Below are positions 1-11,332 of a DNA stretch of 64,000 nucleotides, piece after piece. Origin of the DNA: Rhodamnia argentea (taxonomy: Eukaryota > Streptophyta > Magnoliopsida > Myrtales > Myrtaceae); contig NC_063157.1 in the NCBI RefSeq assembly GCF_020921035.1, positions 682,001 to 746,000 on the forward strand, read 5' to 3'. Made by a program: the position numbers and the translations under genes. Under the pieces are notes generated by a model that saw nothing but the letters and a program-made list of their open reading frames with translations, searched no databases and was not told the origin of the DNA. Every line of letters begins with the position of its first letter. The stretch's first letter is position 1.

Positions 1-2040
1 CCTTCTACACGGGTCCAAACCATCCCAAACTAGTTTCATTCCTATTGTATTCTCTCATCGTGTCCTCAAATGAAGTCACACCAACTTTTTTTTTATAGTA
101 ATGCACTAAATTTTAATTTTTACTTCCCTGGGTAACTACATATCCACTGGAGCATTTTCATTTCTGCCAAACTTATTTTCAACTGTTGTTCCCATATCAG
201 TATTGAACTGCCTTTTTCTTGTGCACAGTAAAAAGACGGTGTTGCTGGAAGATATCGCTTATTTTTATCTTCAGTGATATTTTCTTATGTACAAGACTCC
301 ATATATTGGCTTCTCTACTGCACGTATTCTTCTTGTGTGATGGGTAACCTTCCCCTTTCTCCTCTTTTTGGAAATGTTCACAGGATAGCAAAAACAATCC
401 GCTCTTTGGATAATGTTGGTCTCCAATTTTAACTTTTTCCTTTACTAAATCTGCCTTTCATGTATTCTATCATTGGACATGTTGAACTCTGAGGTTTCTC
501 TCCATGTTCCACAGTCATAGTTTTGCATCTATTTGTCATGAGTTTCGTCCACTAGCACAGTATAATCTAGTAAAAGCATATGCTGAGGAATATTATTTGG
601 GATATTCTATTTAAGCTTGTTCTTTTCCAAGCTAAGATGTAATGACTTAAAAGTAATCAACAATGTAAGGCTATTGATATTGGGAAATGCTTTGTTCCTC
701 TCAGTGTCCTGATTGAAGTCACCGCCATTCTAGGAACCATTTCCTTAGCCTTTTCCTGATGTACTAAAATTTTGAGGAAATTCTATCTTCTTATCTTTTT
801 TCCTTTCATTGATCCAGAGAAAATTACTAAAAACTGAGTATAAGGCCATTTGGAAAATGTCCTTGTTCTGAGGACCTAGCTGCAGAAAAAGGTTGTCATC
901 TTAGTTTGCATATTGTCTTTCATTTTGAGTTATGTTTGTAACTTGAAATGTCGAAAAAGGACTAGACTTATCTGCCTCAATACTTCTTTCATCTTAGCGT
1001 GCCTTCAATTAAAAAGTAGTCCTTTTCATTTTGCCTAATTTGTAATTAAGAATGCAACTGTACAACTGTTTGACCTAGAGTTACCAAGATCTAGGAGGTC
1101 TTCGGTTTGATTACTATTTTGCTCCTCTCCTGCCCATCTTACAAACTAAAAGGGAAGGCGCGTCCAGTAGGCGTGTCCAGTAGAGCTGCAATGTGTTAGT
1201 TACTATTCCTGAACTCACGTGATTTAGTTGACATGTATCTGTGATGGTAAGACCTATATCATTGTTTTGAGAACCTAACTGAAGTCGATTGTTCAGCTAG
1301 GTATTGGAAGCTGGTCCACTTCAGTCTTATTATGTAAAATGTCTAGCTCAAGAACCAAAGTTGACCTGGTTCGACCAGGTTAACCAGTAAATAGGTCAAC
1401 CTAAGCCTTTGAAAGTTAAAAATGGGTTCTTGCTAGGCAGGGATTTTAGCCCCTGGCCTTGAGTGACCTCCCAATGCTTAACCCTAAGGAAACCTCTCTC
1501 CCTATCTAAATATTGGCAACGGAGCTATCATTGGAAAAAAATTGTAACTTGGTGTTGAGGGGACTCGAGCCCATGAGCCTTGACCTCAATCAGCTGTGAT
1601 CTCTGTACTGTATCACCTTGGACACTTCCACTAAACCGGCTGGCTAAACTGCTTACCACCAGCTTTGTTGTTTCTTACACCTGTTTTTCGTACCCAGACT
1701 AGTGTATGCATACCACAATAGCCTTCTACTGTCAAATGCGCTTCATTTTGCACATGTGAGTCAAGTGTGCAACTGAAGGATAGATATGCTGCTGGTTTAA
1801 ATCAAACAGTTGTTTATTGAACTTTTTCAGTGGCTTTGCAGTGTCTAAATTTCGACTGCTTGCTTTGTCAACTCTGTTGTGGAGGTGTTAAGCTAAATAT
1901 TAATGGACAATAACTAGTTCAACTGGCAATACGAACTAGATTTCATAGTTATTTAGTCCCTGGTGTAATGCATCATTATAATTTTCTGAAGGAGAACAAA
2001 GGAAATTAGCTTGGCTTAAATTGTTAAATCTCCTTTGCAG
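1..2040. other. No recognisable gene; intron-like T-rich DNA
   Basis: The stretch is T-rich on the + strand with scattered stops in every frame. It may be introns of the gene whose last exons lie at 2041-2479. A weak candidate exon sits near 1831-1886, between a polypyrimidine-AG and a GGAG/gtgtta donor, but its phase does not join cleanly to the next exon. I see no recognisable protein. Confidence 0.4.
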
Positions 2041-2479
2041 ATGGTTAGAAGGTGTGTCAAGCATAACACTCCTTGCGTCACTGGTGTTTCATGTTGCTGT
2101 TGTTATACGAATTTGCAAACGGGTCCATGGTAAGATGAGATTCACATCACATCACATCACATCACTTGGGTTTTCAGAAAGTCATACCCATGAATTTCAT
2201 ATTCTTTGCTGAATATCCCGATCCTCTTTCATAGCGTATGTATATGTGTTTTTCATGCTAATTTCGTTTCGCACTTGAAATTCTTAGCCTGCTTCAGCAA
2301 AGGCTTTCCTTCTAAAACAGCAGAAGAGAAGGCATCAGATTGGTTCTCTACTTTCATATGAAGCAGAAGGAGATGGAGCCTGCAGATTGTCGTGCAAGAG
2401 GCTTCCCAGAAATGCTCAAACACAAGCAACATGGATGGTGATATGCAAGGTGTGTTGTGACTCGGAGAGGATGCGTTAA
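2041..2479 (+). CDS. 3'-terminal exons of an unrecognised protein gene (partial)
   Basis: Two exons can be read. The first, 2041-2129, follows the acceptor ctcctttgcag and ends at the donor CATG/gtaagatg. The second, from 2298, follows gcctgcttcag and runs to TAA at 2477-2479. Joined, they give an open frame beginning about WLEGVSSITLLASLVF and passing through CKRVHAKAFLLKQQKRRHQIG. The first exon carries a hydrophobic run of about 17 residues that could be membrane-embedded; the second is basic, with a QQKRRHQ patch. The 5' part must lie upstream or outside the window. I do not recognise the family. The frame could instead be spliced again at ATATGCAAG/gtgtgt near 2449. The stop region is duplicated in tandem just downstream. 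Confidence 0.35.
2143..2165. repeat. Pentanucleotide (CACAT)n microsatellite
   Basis: About four to five copies of CACAT/ATCAC lie just inside the intron that follows the candidate exon ending at 2129. Confidence 0.8.
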
Positions 2480-2596
2480 AACAATGGTGAGGCGGGAACT
2501 ACCATGTTCTGTAATGTATCATTTTACTCACAAGCAACATGGATGGTGATATGCAAGGTGTGTCGTGACTCAGAGAGGATGCCTTAAAACAACGGT
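2421..2596. repeat. Tandem duplication, 108-bp period
   Basis: The segment starting CACAAGCAACATGGATGG at 2421 recurs at 2529 and stays about 90% identical for roughly 70 bp. The period is 108 bp. The first copy carries the candidate stop codon of the preceding gene. Confidence 0.85.
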
Positions 2597-2603
2597 AAGG
2601 TGG

Positions 2604-3184
2604 ACCATGTTATGTACTGCCATTGGTATCATAGTGAGTCTACTTTAAGGTTTCAATTTTGGAAATTTGATCTTGTTTATCAGGTGGAAGATGAACTCAA
2701 TGTGAAGAAAAATTATTGGTGGGGTGGGGCTGCTAGTAGGTCATAACAACTCCCGGTGGTAGCCCGTGGACGCAGACATTACTGCTGAGATTGTTGATAA
2801 CACAGAAAACAGGAAGTGACCTGTGGTAGCCCATGGACGCGGACATTTCTGCTGAGATTGTTGATAACACAAAGAAAACCGGAAGGACCCAAAAACGGTT
2901 TAGCAGTTAGCACAAGAGTTAAAGACTGTTGACCAACTGTCCATGCCTTTGTCGTATGTGGGGTGTTCAAATGCTGTGCCTGCGACCGTATTCCGAGTGG
3001 TAAAATAGTACGAGAATCTATTTGTAAGGTATTGGGTGACGTCTTATCCGTGCAGAACAAGAATGGGTGAGTTGGGCCTCAGCCGAGATTATTAGGCCCA
3101 CTAATGATGCAGCAAAGCTGAAAATGAAACATTAAAGTACTGTTTACTTCCCAAGATTTATCAATACCAAAAACGATTAGTTCC
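2604..3184. other. Intergenic, nothing recognised
   Basis: There is a second short repetition here (the motif tagcccRtggacgcRgacatt...ctgctgagattgttgataacac at about 2760 and 2827). No convincing exon or RNA was seen. Confidence 0.4.
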
Positions 3185-4560
3185 TATAGGGGGCCCATAA
3201 CAGAATCACGCCCAGTTTGTATTGGGCCCAAATTTATGCCATGAATATAAGTTTTGGGGCCTAGCACGTATTTGACCCAGACAAGAATTTGGTGCAGTCC
3301 GAATTGGGCCCAAATTATTTGGATTGAGATTAGATTTAGGGCCCTGTAGGTATTGGGCCCAAATTTATTCCCATTAAGATCTATTGAGGGCCGAGTAAGA
3401 TACTACAGGCTAGCCCATTTTGGGCCCATTAAAAGTACATTAAGGCCCCATCCGTGGTTGGTTCTAATGTAGGCCCACAAGCCGCAAAAAGGCTCAACCC
3501 ATGTTGCTCAGGGCCCGTCTTGCATGGCAGCAGTTTGGCTGTATTGGGCCATAATGTAGGCCCATTAGATAAAATTGCAGGTCGTCTTAGGCCCATTGGC
3601 TATTTGGGCCAAACTCTAGGCCCATTGAAATTGTTCCGCCCAGCCCAGCATTGGCCCATTATGTTAGGCCCAATAAAATCGCTTATGCCCATGTTCCACT
3701 GGGCCCATACGAGAATTCAGGCCCAGTCCGTATTGGGCCCAAATTTATGCCCATTAAGATCAGATTTAGGCCCATCCGTATTGGGTCCAAATTAATGCCC
3801 ATTAGGATAAGTTTTAGGGCCCTGCACGTATTTGGCCCATACGAGAATTCTGACCTAGTCCGTATTGGGCCCAAATCGCATTAGGCATGTATTGGGTTTC
3901 GATATTTGGTTTATAAATCTAAACCCAGTAAGACACTTCAGGCCTAGCCTATGTTTGGCCCAAACTGCAAGCCCTAAAGTACATTTAGGCTCATCTAGTG
4001 TAGGGTCAACTGAAGGCCCACAACCGAAAAAAGGCCCAATCGCAGTATTCTGGACTAGCTTATATTATATTGGGCTCAAATGTTGGCCCAGTAGATAAAA
4101 TACAGGCAGTACTTGACCCATGGGCGATTTGGGCAAAACTCTAGGCCCAGTGAGAAATTTCATACCTGCTGTACTTTCAGCCCACCCGTATTTGGCCCAT
4201 TTTCTTTAGCCCAACCCATGTGGGGTTCATAGACAAGTTGTGGCTGAGACGAATTCAGGCCCAGACCGCATAGGCGTGAAAAAGAATTGCTCAGGCACGG
4301 CACGCCCACTAAGCCCAAAGTACCTAGGCCCAGAATAGTTTAATGGGCCAAAGAAGGTTCATTATTCCCTACGTACTAACAAAATGCTCTGCACCAGGTC
4401 CACTAGGCGCAAAACTGATGGTTCAGCCGCACATGGACCCAAAATCATGTTTACACCCGACCCGGGCCAACAGCCAGATGCTACTATGCTATGCCTAGAG
4501 GTGCCAGTCCAGACCATTAAGGCCTAAAGAAGTCATTGGGGCCTAAAAATAGGCCGAGTA
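3185..4560. repeat. Degenerate GGGCC/GGCCC-rich repeat array
   Basis: I counted about 36 separate GGGCC or GGCCC sites in about 1.37 kb, most as TTGGGCCCAAA, TAGGCCCATTA or TTGGCCCAT. A short unit such as GTATTGGGCCCAAATTTATG followed by CCCATTAAGAT recurs with drift near 3219, 3306, 3353, 3732 and 3780. The order of diverged units also repeats at about 530 bp (3395 against 3928; 3565 against 4091; 3711 against 4249). GGCCCA/TGGGCC is the plant site II word bound by TCP factors, but nothing shows that this array is functional. All open frames in it are repeat by-products. Confidence 0.8.
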
Positions 4561-5552
4561 AATTGTACTATTCTGCCTCTCAGCATATATGTTTTGACCC
4601 AGGCAGGGACTACGTAATATCTTTTAGCGAATGATGAAGAGCTCATCTATCATATAAATTACATGGACTCCAATAATTTAGCACGCTACGGACGCAAATG
4701 ACAGAATTCTACGCAGCTCTCCAGCAAATCCTCATAGCTCCACTTTAAGGGGACAAGGTTCCATTTCCTTTAACAAAGATCTCTTCGTTTTTTCCACTTG
4801 CCAGCTGGTGCTTTCTACCATTGCTTGAATGAGCACTAGTTCAACAAAAGCTGCAGCCACACGAGAGACGCAAAATTCAACACCAATCTTTTCTCCTCAG
4901 TAGATGATTTATGACGGATATGAAAGTGGATAGGAACAAATAAAACACACATCAGCGTATGAGATTGTGTTGGAACCCAAAAAGGCTTCAAATCATCAGA
5001 AACTCTTACACTGGACATGAAGGCACTTGCGTGAAGCCTTATCCTATCAAACCCTTGTCAATTTGTGTAAATCTTGGACCCAATGATCCAGCAAACACCT
5101 AAATGGAAACCGAACAAAGATGAAAACAGATAAAAACAGGCAAGAAGCAAGTATGGCTAAAGGCACAGAAGTTAAGATGTTCGGTCTAAATGAAGAAAAG
5201 TAATACTATAACAATGAAACTCGGAACCGGTTTCAATAGATCTGTAACGAAGAAAAAAAAAGTACATCTAGTGACTGAAAAAGACATGAATGCTTTTAGT
5301 GTTAAACAAACTCAAGCATCATAGATATGCCATGCCCATGTTTGTGATGATCAACCACGAAAATGCATAACGAACACCATTCAGAGAAAATGAATCAATA
5401 ACTTCTCGGAACACTTCGAGACATCTCGCCTTTTCTTAGTGATTTATATTACCTGAAGAGGAAAATGAGATCAATCCACTTAAGATGAAGGAACAAAGAT
5501 TGAAACATCACACAATATGTTATCCATGTAGGCTGGGGTCCATCTATTGCAT
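4561..5552. other. Intergenic, nothing recognised
   Basis: AT-rich DNA with no recognisable exon, RNA gene or repeat. Confidence 0.4.
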
Positions 5553-6265
5553 GCCGCTTAGGGATGGTAAAATGGGTCAAGAATCCATATTTTAACCTAC
5601 ATTTAAGAGCGTGGGTCATAAATGGGTTGCTTAACAAACTTAAATGAGTCATAAATCAGTCACTTAACAAACTTAAATGGGTCATAAATTGGTCACTTAA
5701 CAACTTAATAGATCTGAAATGGATTTTTAGGTTTTAAATGGATTTTAAATGGGTCATAAATGGTTACCTAACTATCTTAAGTGAGTCATAAAAAGGTTTT
5801 CTGATATTTGTTTCTCCTTTTTTCTTCTTTTTTTTGCTCTTTTCTTTTTTTTTATGAAATCCAGCAAGTCCCTGGCCGCCAAGCAAGGGCCAGCCACCTG
5901 TCCGCCTGGGCGAGGGCCTCGGGTCGTCAGCCGGTGGCCGGAAAGGATCCCCATCCCTCGCCCGTGGTTAGCGAAGATCGAGCTGGTCTTAGAAGAAAAA
6001 ATTAAAAAATAAATAAACAATTTAAAAATGAACAAAATTTATTTTTAAAATTTATCCACAATGTTTTAATAACTTTTCAAAAACTTATAAGAAGCAAGTT
6101 TTCCTAAATTGGATTAACTATGAAAGTATTTTAGTAATATCGGTTGGGTCGGCTATGGGTCAAGAAATTTGTATAGCATGAAAATGGGTCCAAACGGGGC
6201 TAAATGGGTCAATATGGGTCCGACCATTTTCGACCCGACCTAAACCCAACCCAACCTACCCATTT
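5553..6265. mobile_element. Non-autonomous transposon-like element, family A
   Basis: It begins near GGGATGGTAAAATGGGTC and ends near CCTACCCATTTGACGGC, giving a short imperfect terminal inverted match (AAATGGGT on both ends). The AT-rich shell repeats variants of TAAATGGGTCATAAATGG. A GC-rich core of about 120 bp (5865-5990, with CAAGGGCCAGCC and GGCGAGGGCC words) sits in the middle. A second copy of the same shell is at 48306-49440. Superfamily unassigned and edges approximate. Confidence 0.6.
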
Positions 6266-9172
6266 GACGGCTTAGAATATGCCGCTTATCAAATAACTAA
6301 ATTACAAGCACATTCATGTGACGGGATATGTTGGGGGCTTATCCTAGCTACACTGATTCATCATCTCTGCACCCCCATCTCCTGAATGCAGTAAAATCTC
6401 AATTATTAGCTACCAAGTGGTATGTGCCACCCCACCACAAGAATCTGATCATCTCTTATATTTCAAACAAACTTAGTCAGGCTTTTCACTCAGAAATGAA
6501 AACCATCCAGCAATACTGGTAAAGATTTAATTGTTGCAGAGGCTACATGAAATGTATTACATGGGAAAAAATAGAGCTAAGATAGGTTAATGACTATAAA
6601 GTAGTATATGTGTTTGCAAGTGGACGTTCAGTAAACACCGCCACAAACACACTACAGATGCTCCTTTTCAGGCTTCCTTAAGAAGAAAGCCTGGACAAGA
6701 TCTTCAGTGAAAAACTGAAACTAAAATTTTTAATCTACGGTTGGTTAGCGATAAACAATCTACACGCTACCAGAGACAAGCAAGCATTGATTTGAAGTAC
6801 CACAATCAGGAGTGGTTCAAGGAAAGCCTTAGTTTAAGCCCAAATTTAAAGGAGAAGACAGCAGAAAGAAGGTATGTTCGCCTGTTCTCAAGTGTTTGTT
6901 CGAGAAACCTCGCAACTTACCCAAAATAATGAGCAACGAGAGACCAACAAAGCTCCTATGAAAGCCAACCGAAGGGAGATGGCCAGAGGAGGATAATAAT
7001 AGTTTAGGCTTAAGGGGATAATAACAGTTTGATGATGATTCCAATAAATGCAGCTCAAAGCAGCAAGGAAATGATTATTACCCCTTATGAAATGAATCTT
7101 TCAATCTCCCGTTTACCTACTGTTATGTGGAAACTAATAGTCCCATTCACTGGATGGCTTACGCTCGCTAATAGTGGTAAGATTAACTAGTTCTTGATGT
7201 ATATTAACCACAACATGCTGGAATAAGCAGCACTTCTTGTAGTTTAACCTCTATATGGTGTATGATGAAGATTGTAAGTTCAGGGGTATTACTCTCTTTT
7301 TCAAATAATATCTCGACGATAATAGATATAGGAGGAGAATAACTTGCTAGGCTCCATCCTTTCCTCCCTATTAATCCTTGAATCTCTAGAACAGAACCTA
7401 CAACGCATGGCTCTAAGTCACATAATGTCGTAAGCAATGTCCTCCAAAGGACTTTCCATCTCAATGGGTGAAAATGACAGAAGATAAGGGATGCCCAAAC
7501 CAGGATAAAGCACTGCTCCATTTAATACCAAGGTGTCGGAGCAAGCACACTCACTCTATCTATCAAGCAACCAAAATGACCCTAATTGGCACCTTTCTGA
7601 GATATTCCTCCCCAAAATTAAAAGAGTACTATATTAGTAACAATTAAGTCCTTTGCAGTAAATTGTTTGCAATTATCTTATCTTCAAAGTTTGTCAATTC
7701 CCATCCAAACAAGAAACAAATAACGATGGTTCCCGCCAAATTTACCATGCCTAATGGTATATTACTCTTCACTGAAAAAGTTCTACGCAAAAGAAGATCT
7801 CAAAAATCCAATATTTGGAGTTCTCATCCATATGTAACATAGCAGCAGGTATTCACAGCTACTATTTTATCAGATGCACATTCAACTCGACCTAATTTGT
7901 CCATCATAAGAAAAGAAAAATGAGTTCCGTTCTCAATCAGCTCCTTAAATGGCCTCAAACCATTAAACTAGAAGGTCTCCTCCCCACCTCAAATATTGAA
8001 AACCATATGTAGTGCACAACTAATTTGTGAAGATCATATGCCGTGTCAAAGATCTAATCAGAACTTCCAATAAATATATACAAGAACCTATATTGTAGCC
8101 AAAAAGAAAGAAGATGAACGGAAAGAGAACTAACCCACGGTAGAAACTATACACTTTGGGGAATAACAAAACACTGCTTACCTATCTTCAACCATTACCC
8201 TGAAAATTCCTGCACATGATCACCATTTATATGCATTGTAAGAAAAGATCAATCATCTGGCAATATAAGTTTTCCAATATAAGCTGGGATGAAATTGGTT
8301 CTAAAATGCAAAGATTCTAACAAATATAGAGTCAAAAGGAAACACATTTAAAGATTATCATGATAATCCACTTCATCTCCCGTGCATTCGTTTTCTTGTT
8401 AAAGCGGGAAGAACATAAGTCTTTTGTGCCCTGCTCAGAAATTTTTAGAAAGAAGCGGCACACAAGTGTGAATATCATAATAGAGCACCAAAAGCGTGAA
8501 ATCAAAGAGATGTAGAAAATGTATATCACCTAAATGAATTTTAGGAACTTTATGGTCAGACATTTTATCAAAGATAAAATCCTCAAAATTTCTGTAGTCC
8601 GGATTGAAATTGAGCAACTCGATAGTACAGTATTCACAGGGAACAACAATGAGAGAGTAGCCTGCTGGTTTTCACTTGATGCCAGACAGTCGAGCAAATT
8701 GTTTAGTTTCTTATTGCTAGGCCCCCAGATGTCATTCTTTGCCTACGGTCCTACTCCAAAAAAAAAATTGAAAAAAAAAAAAACACAACTCCAATGAGGT
8801 TGACCTCAGATATCCATTTACATGCCAATGACATTGCCAGAAAACACCAGGGAATTAAATCTAGACCAATTAACGGAATATGCAAAAACTCTGCCATTTA
8901 ACTATCTATGTGCAAAAGCATGATCACCTTTATAGGACTTATCGTATCAAAAAAATTAATGAATCTCAAGCAAGTTAAAGCGCCGAGTGAATGAATACTC
9001 TCCAACTTCCTAAACCAACGGGAGATTGTATTTAACGACTCTCTTGAGGTATATATACTCTATGTTCGGCAACTCAGAACACGGTTAAGACAGATTACTA
9101 GAGAAGCGGCTAACACACCGACATCATTTCATACCACAACACGTGCATAAGGAGAGGGTGACCAGAATCATA
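6266..9172. other. No recognisable gene; possibly intronic
   Basis: AT-rich DNA without a convincing exon on either strand. If the candidate first exon at 9173-9520 (-) is real, its introns and later exons should lie here, but I could not identify any. Confidence 0.35.
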
Positions 9173-9520
9173 CTAACACTCAAAATACCACCCAACCCAT
9201 ATATGGCAACAGCAGCAGAAGTACAAGCATCGAGCGATCAAATGATCTCTGATGAGTCCAAAACGCTGTCCCTCAGCGGCAGAGAGTGCGAAGCCCGCAT
9301 TGGCACTGGACTTGTGGCCTCTGAGGCACCTATTGAAGAGGTGGATAGCGTCCTCGGAGTCGCGGGATATGCCGAGAGCGTTCAACGGGGCAGGTGGCGA
9401 GGACGGACTCCTTGAGGCCTTCGAAGCGAATGGCGCTGAAGCAACCCCGGCCAAGGAAACGGTGTCTAGAAACTGGCGAAACTTGGAGGGTTTCTGAGTG
9501 GCGGACTTGCTCTTCTGCAT
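9173..9520 (-). CDS. Possible first exon of an unrecognised gene
   Basis: On the minus strand a CT-rich tract (9694-9712) is followed by GC-rich DNA typical of a plant 5' exon. The first substantial ATG opens a 115-codon frame starting MQKSKSATQKPSKFRQFLD. A two-codon upstream ORF (ATGACCTGA) precedes it. The same frame is open upstream of the ATG (ELSVFVSLFDW), so the true start could differ. The 3' part, near the Cys-rich end, reads poorly and is probably intron; a donor may lie near 9200. No domain was recognised. Confidence 0.25.
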   Translation of the reverse strand: MQKSKSATQKPSKFRQFLDTVSLAGVASAPFASKASRSPSSPPAPLNALGISRDSEDAIHLFNRCLRGHKSSANAGFALSAAEGQRFGLIRDHLIARCLYFCCCCHIWVGWYFEC

Positions 9521-9693
9521 CCAGTCGAAGAGGCTGACGAAGACGCTGAGTTCGGCGTCGCCGGACGTCCTCGACGGCGACGGGAAGAGACTCGCGGGTA
9601 ATTGTTCGCTTTCTAGGTTTCGATGATGTTGCGATCGGGCGAGGGTTTTCAGATTTGGGACGAGAAGGCAAGGAATGATCAGGTCATAGTTGT

Positions 9694-9712
9694 AGAGAGA
9701 GAGAGAGAGAGA
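9694..9712. repeat. (AG)n microsatellite
   Basis: About nine AG units. On the minus strand this is a (CT)n tract, as is common in plant 5' UTRs, just upstream of the candidate exon at 9173-9520. Confidence 0.85.
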
Positions 9713-9719
9713 ATAGAGT

Positions 9720-11104
9720 GCGCTGGTGCTGCGATGGGTACGAGTTTAAGCGCCAAAAAGAAATTGAAAATGGACGGGGCAATGACAGTCGGATCGGTAA
9801 TGGGTCGGGTCGGAGTAGCATAAAATGAAATGATTTGTTTTCCTGCCTCCTAGTAAATGACAATGGCAAAAGCAATTTTATTGATGGCCCACAAAAATAG
9901 ACAAAGTAATTTTTTACACATATATGAAAATTCTTTACCAAATAGGAAGCATTTTCAATACCCGATTCAAATGTCTTGCTTCTCCGTCTCTTGTCAGCTT
10001 ACGTTTCGAGCGTGTGGTGTCGCATCATAGCCAGATTTGCTCCCGTCGTCTGCCTTCGTGCAATAAGGGCAAAATTGTGAAACGAAAAAAATTGATGGGT
10101 GTAGATTTGGAATAAGAAAAACTATTTAACCCTAGAAATAGCCTTTAGCATATGAGAAAATATATGCTTAAAACCCAAGTAGGTAAAGGCTTTCACCTTT
10201 GCCAAGGTCGGCATTTGGTTGTAGGGGTAAAAAAAAAAAATTACCAAGCACCCCATATTTTCTTCAAGGGACTTTTGAAGCTCAAAGATCCCTTTTCAAA
10301 ACCGAATAAAAGGCACCCTTAATCTCACGTCGGAATTGTACCTGTGCATGGATGTTTGAAAGCAAGATTTGCTATTTAATTGGAATGAAGTCCTTGTTAG
10401 TGTGAGACTAACTTCAACATCATTTCTCGAAAAGAATTGATAATTGCACCTAGCAATTTGCATGCTAAGATATTATTTTGGTTTGCAGAGTAAGATTCCC
10501 CGTAATTACTATCCCTTGCTAATAGATTTTATCGATTAATTAATTAGTAAATATTGTAATACGTGGTGCCTTTTCGGATTAATTAAGATTACAGAAAATC
10601 GATATCCTTGACGTGTGGATTCGATCACATGAGTGGCACGTGAAAATATGCGTAGCACTATATCTCTCATCTGTTGTATAATTAAGCGGTCGAAGCTAGA
10701 GTAGGAAGCGTGCTTAATAGCAAATCAGTTCACTCTATGACTTCACAGGCAGGGTCAAGTCAACGTCAGATCTTTTTTTTGGTCAAGTCGAGTCAACGTC
10801 CGATCTTTAACCCACTAAACTTTTTTGCTTCCATTGCCATTAAAGAAATTTGAAATTATCTTTTTATTATCTTCAGTGTCTTTCAAATATTGTTTTCATT
10901 TAATTCTAAAACAGCCTTTTATTTTGGTAAAAAAAATATTTCCAACGCGGTCATTTTTAGGCCTTCTTTTTCATTGCTCACTTTATCCCTTTCACATTAC
11001 TAATGAAGGTCTTGAGACAACAGACAAAGATGCAAAAAAATTACATTTTCTTATTAAATGAAAAAATCAATCTAACAATGCCATTACCCGAAAAAACCAA
11101 GCAC
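9720..11104. other. Intergenic, nothing recognised
   Basis: AT-rich. A GGCACGTGA G-box-like word occurs near 10635. No gene seen. Confidence 0.4.
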
Positions 11105-11332
11105 TTAAGAGCGCTTGTGTCAATACTTCTATGCTTTAGAAATCAACTTCCACTTTCAGAGAAAAGTAATTTTTTTTTTACTTATTCAAGTAACTCCAAA
11201 ATTATTTATGGAGCAAAAATAAATACTTTAAAAGTAGAAAAATAAAATTGTGTAATCAAACGAATTTCCGATTGAGAAGTTCGGTTATCAGACGAAATTT
11301 TGCTCTAAAAGTATTGTCATGCGTGCCCTTAA
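11105..11332. mobile_element. MITE with TTAA ends, copy 1
   Basis: The left end TTAAGAGCGCTTGTGTCAA pairs, reversed, with the right end TTGTCATGCGTGCCCTTAA; the inverted match extends through the AATACTTCTA/TAAAAGTATT words. Length is about 228 bp. The inside (ATTATTTATGGAGCAAAAAT, AATCAAACGAATTTC) matches the element at 12657-12905, so the two are one family. The TTAA may be the target-site duplication. Confidence 0.65.

Noticed and set aside
3454-3884. Overlapping open frames with repeated GP/LGP-type residues
   Set aside because: They arise from the GGGCC repeat array in several frames and on both strands; no splice or promoter evidence.
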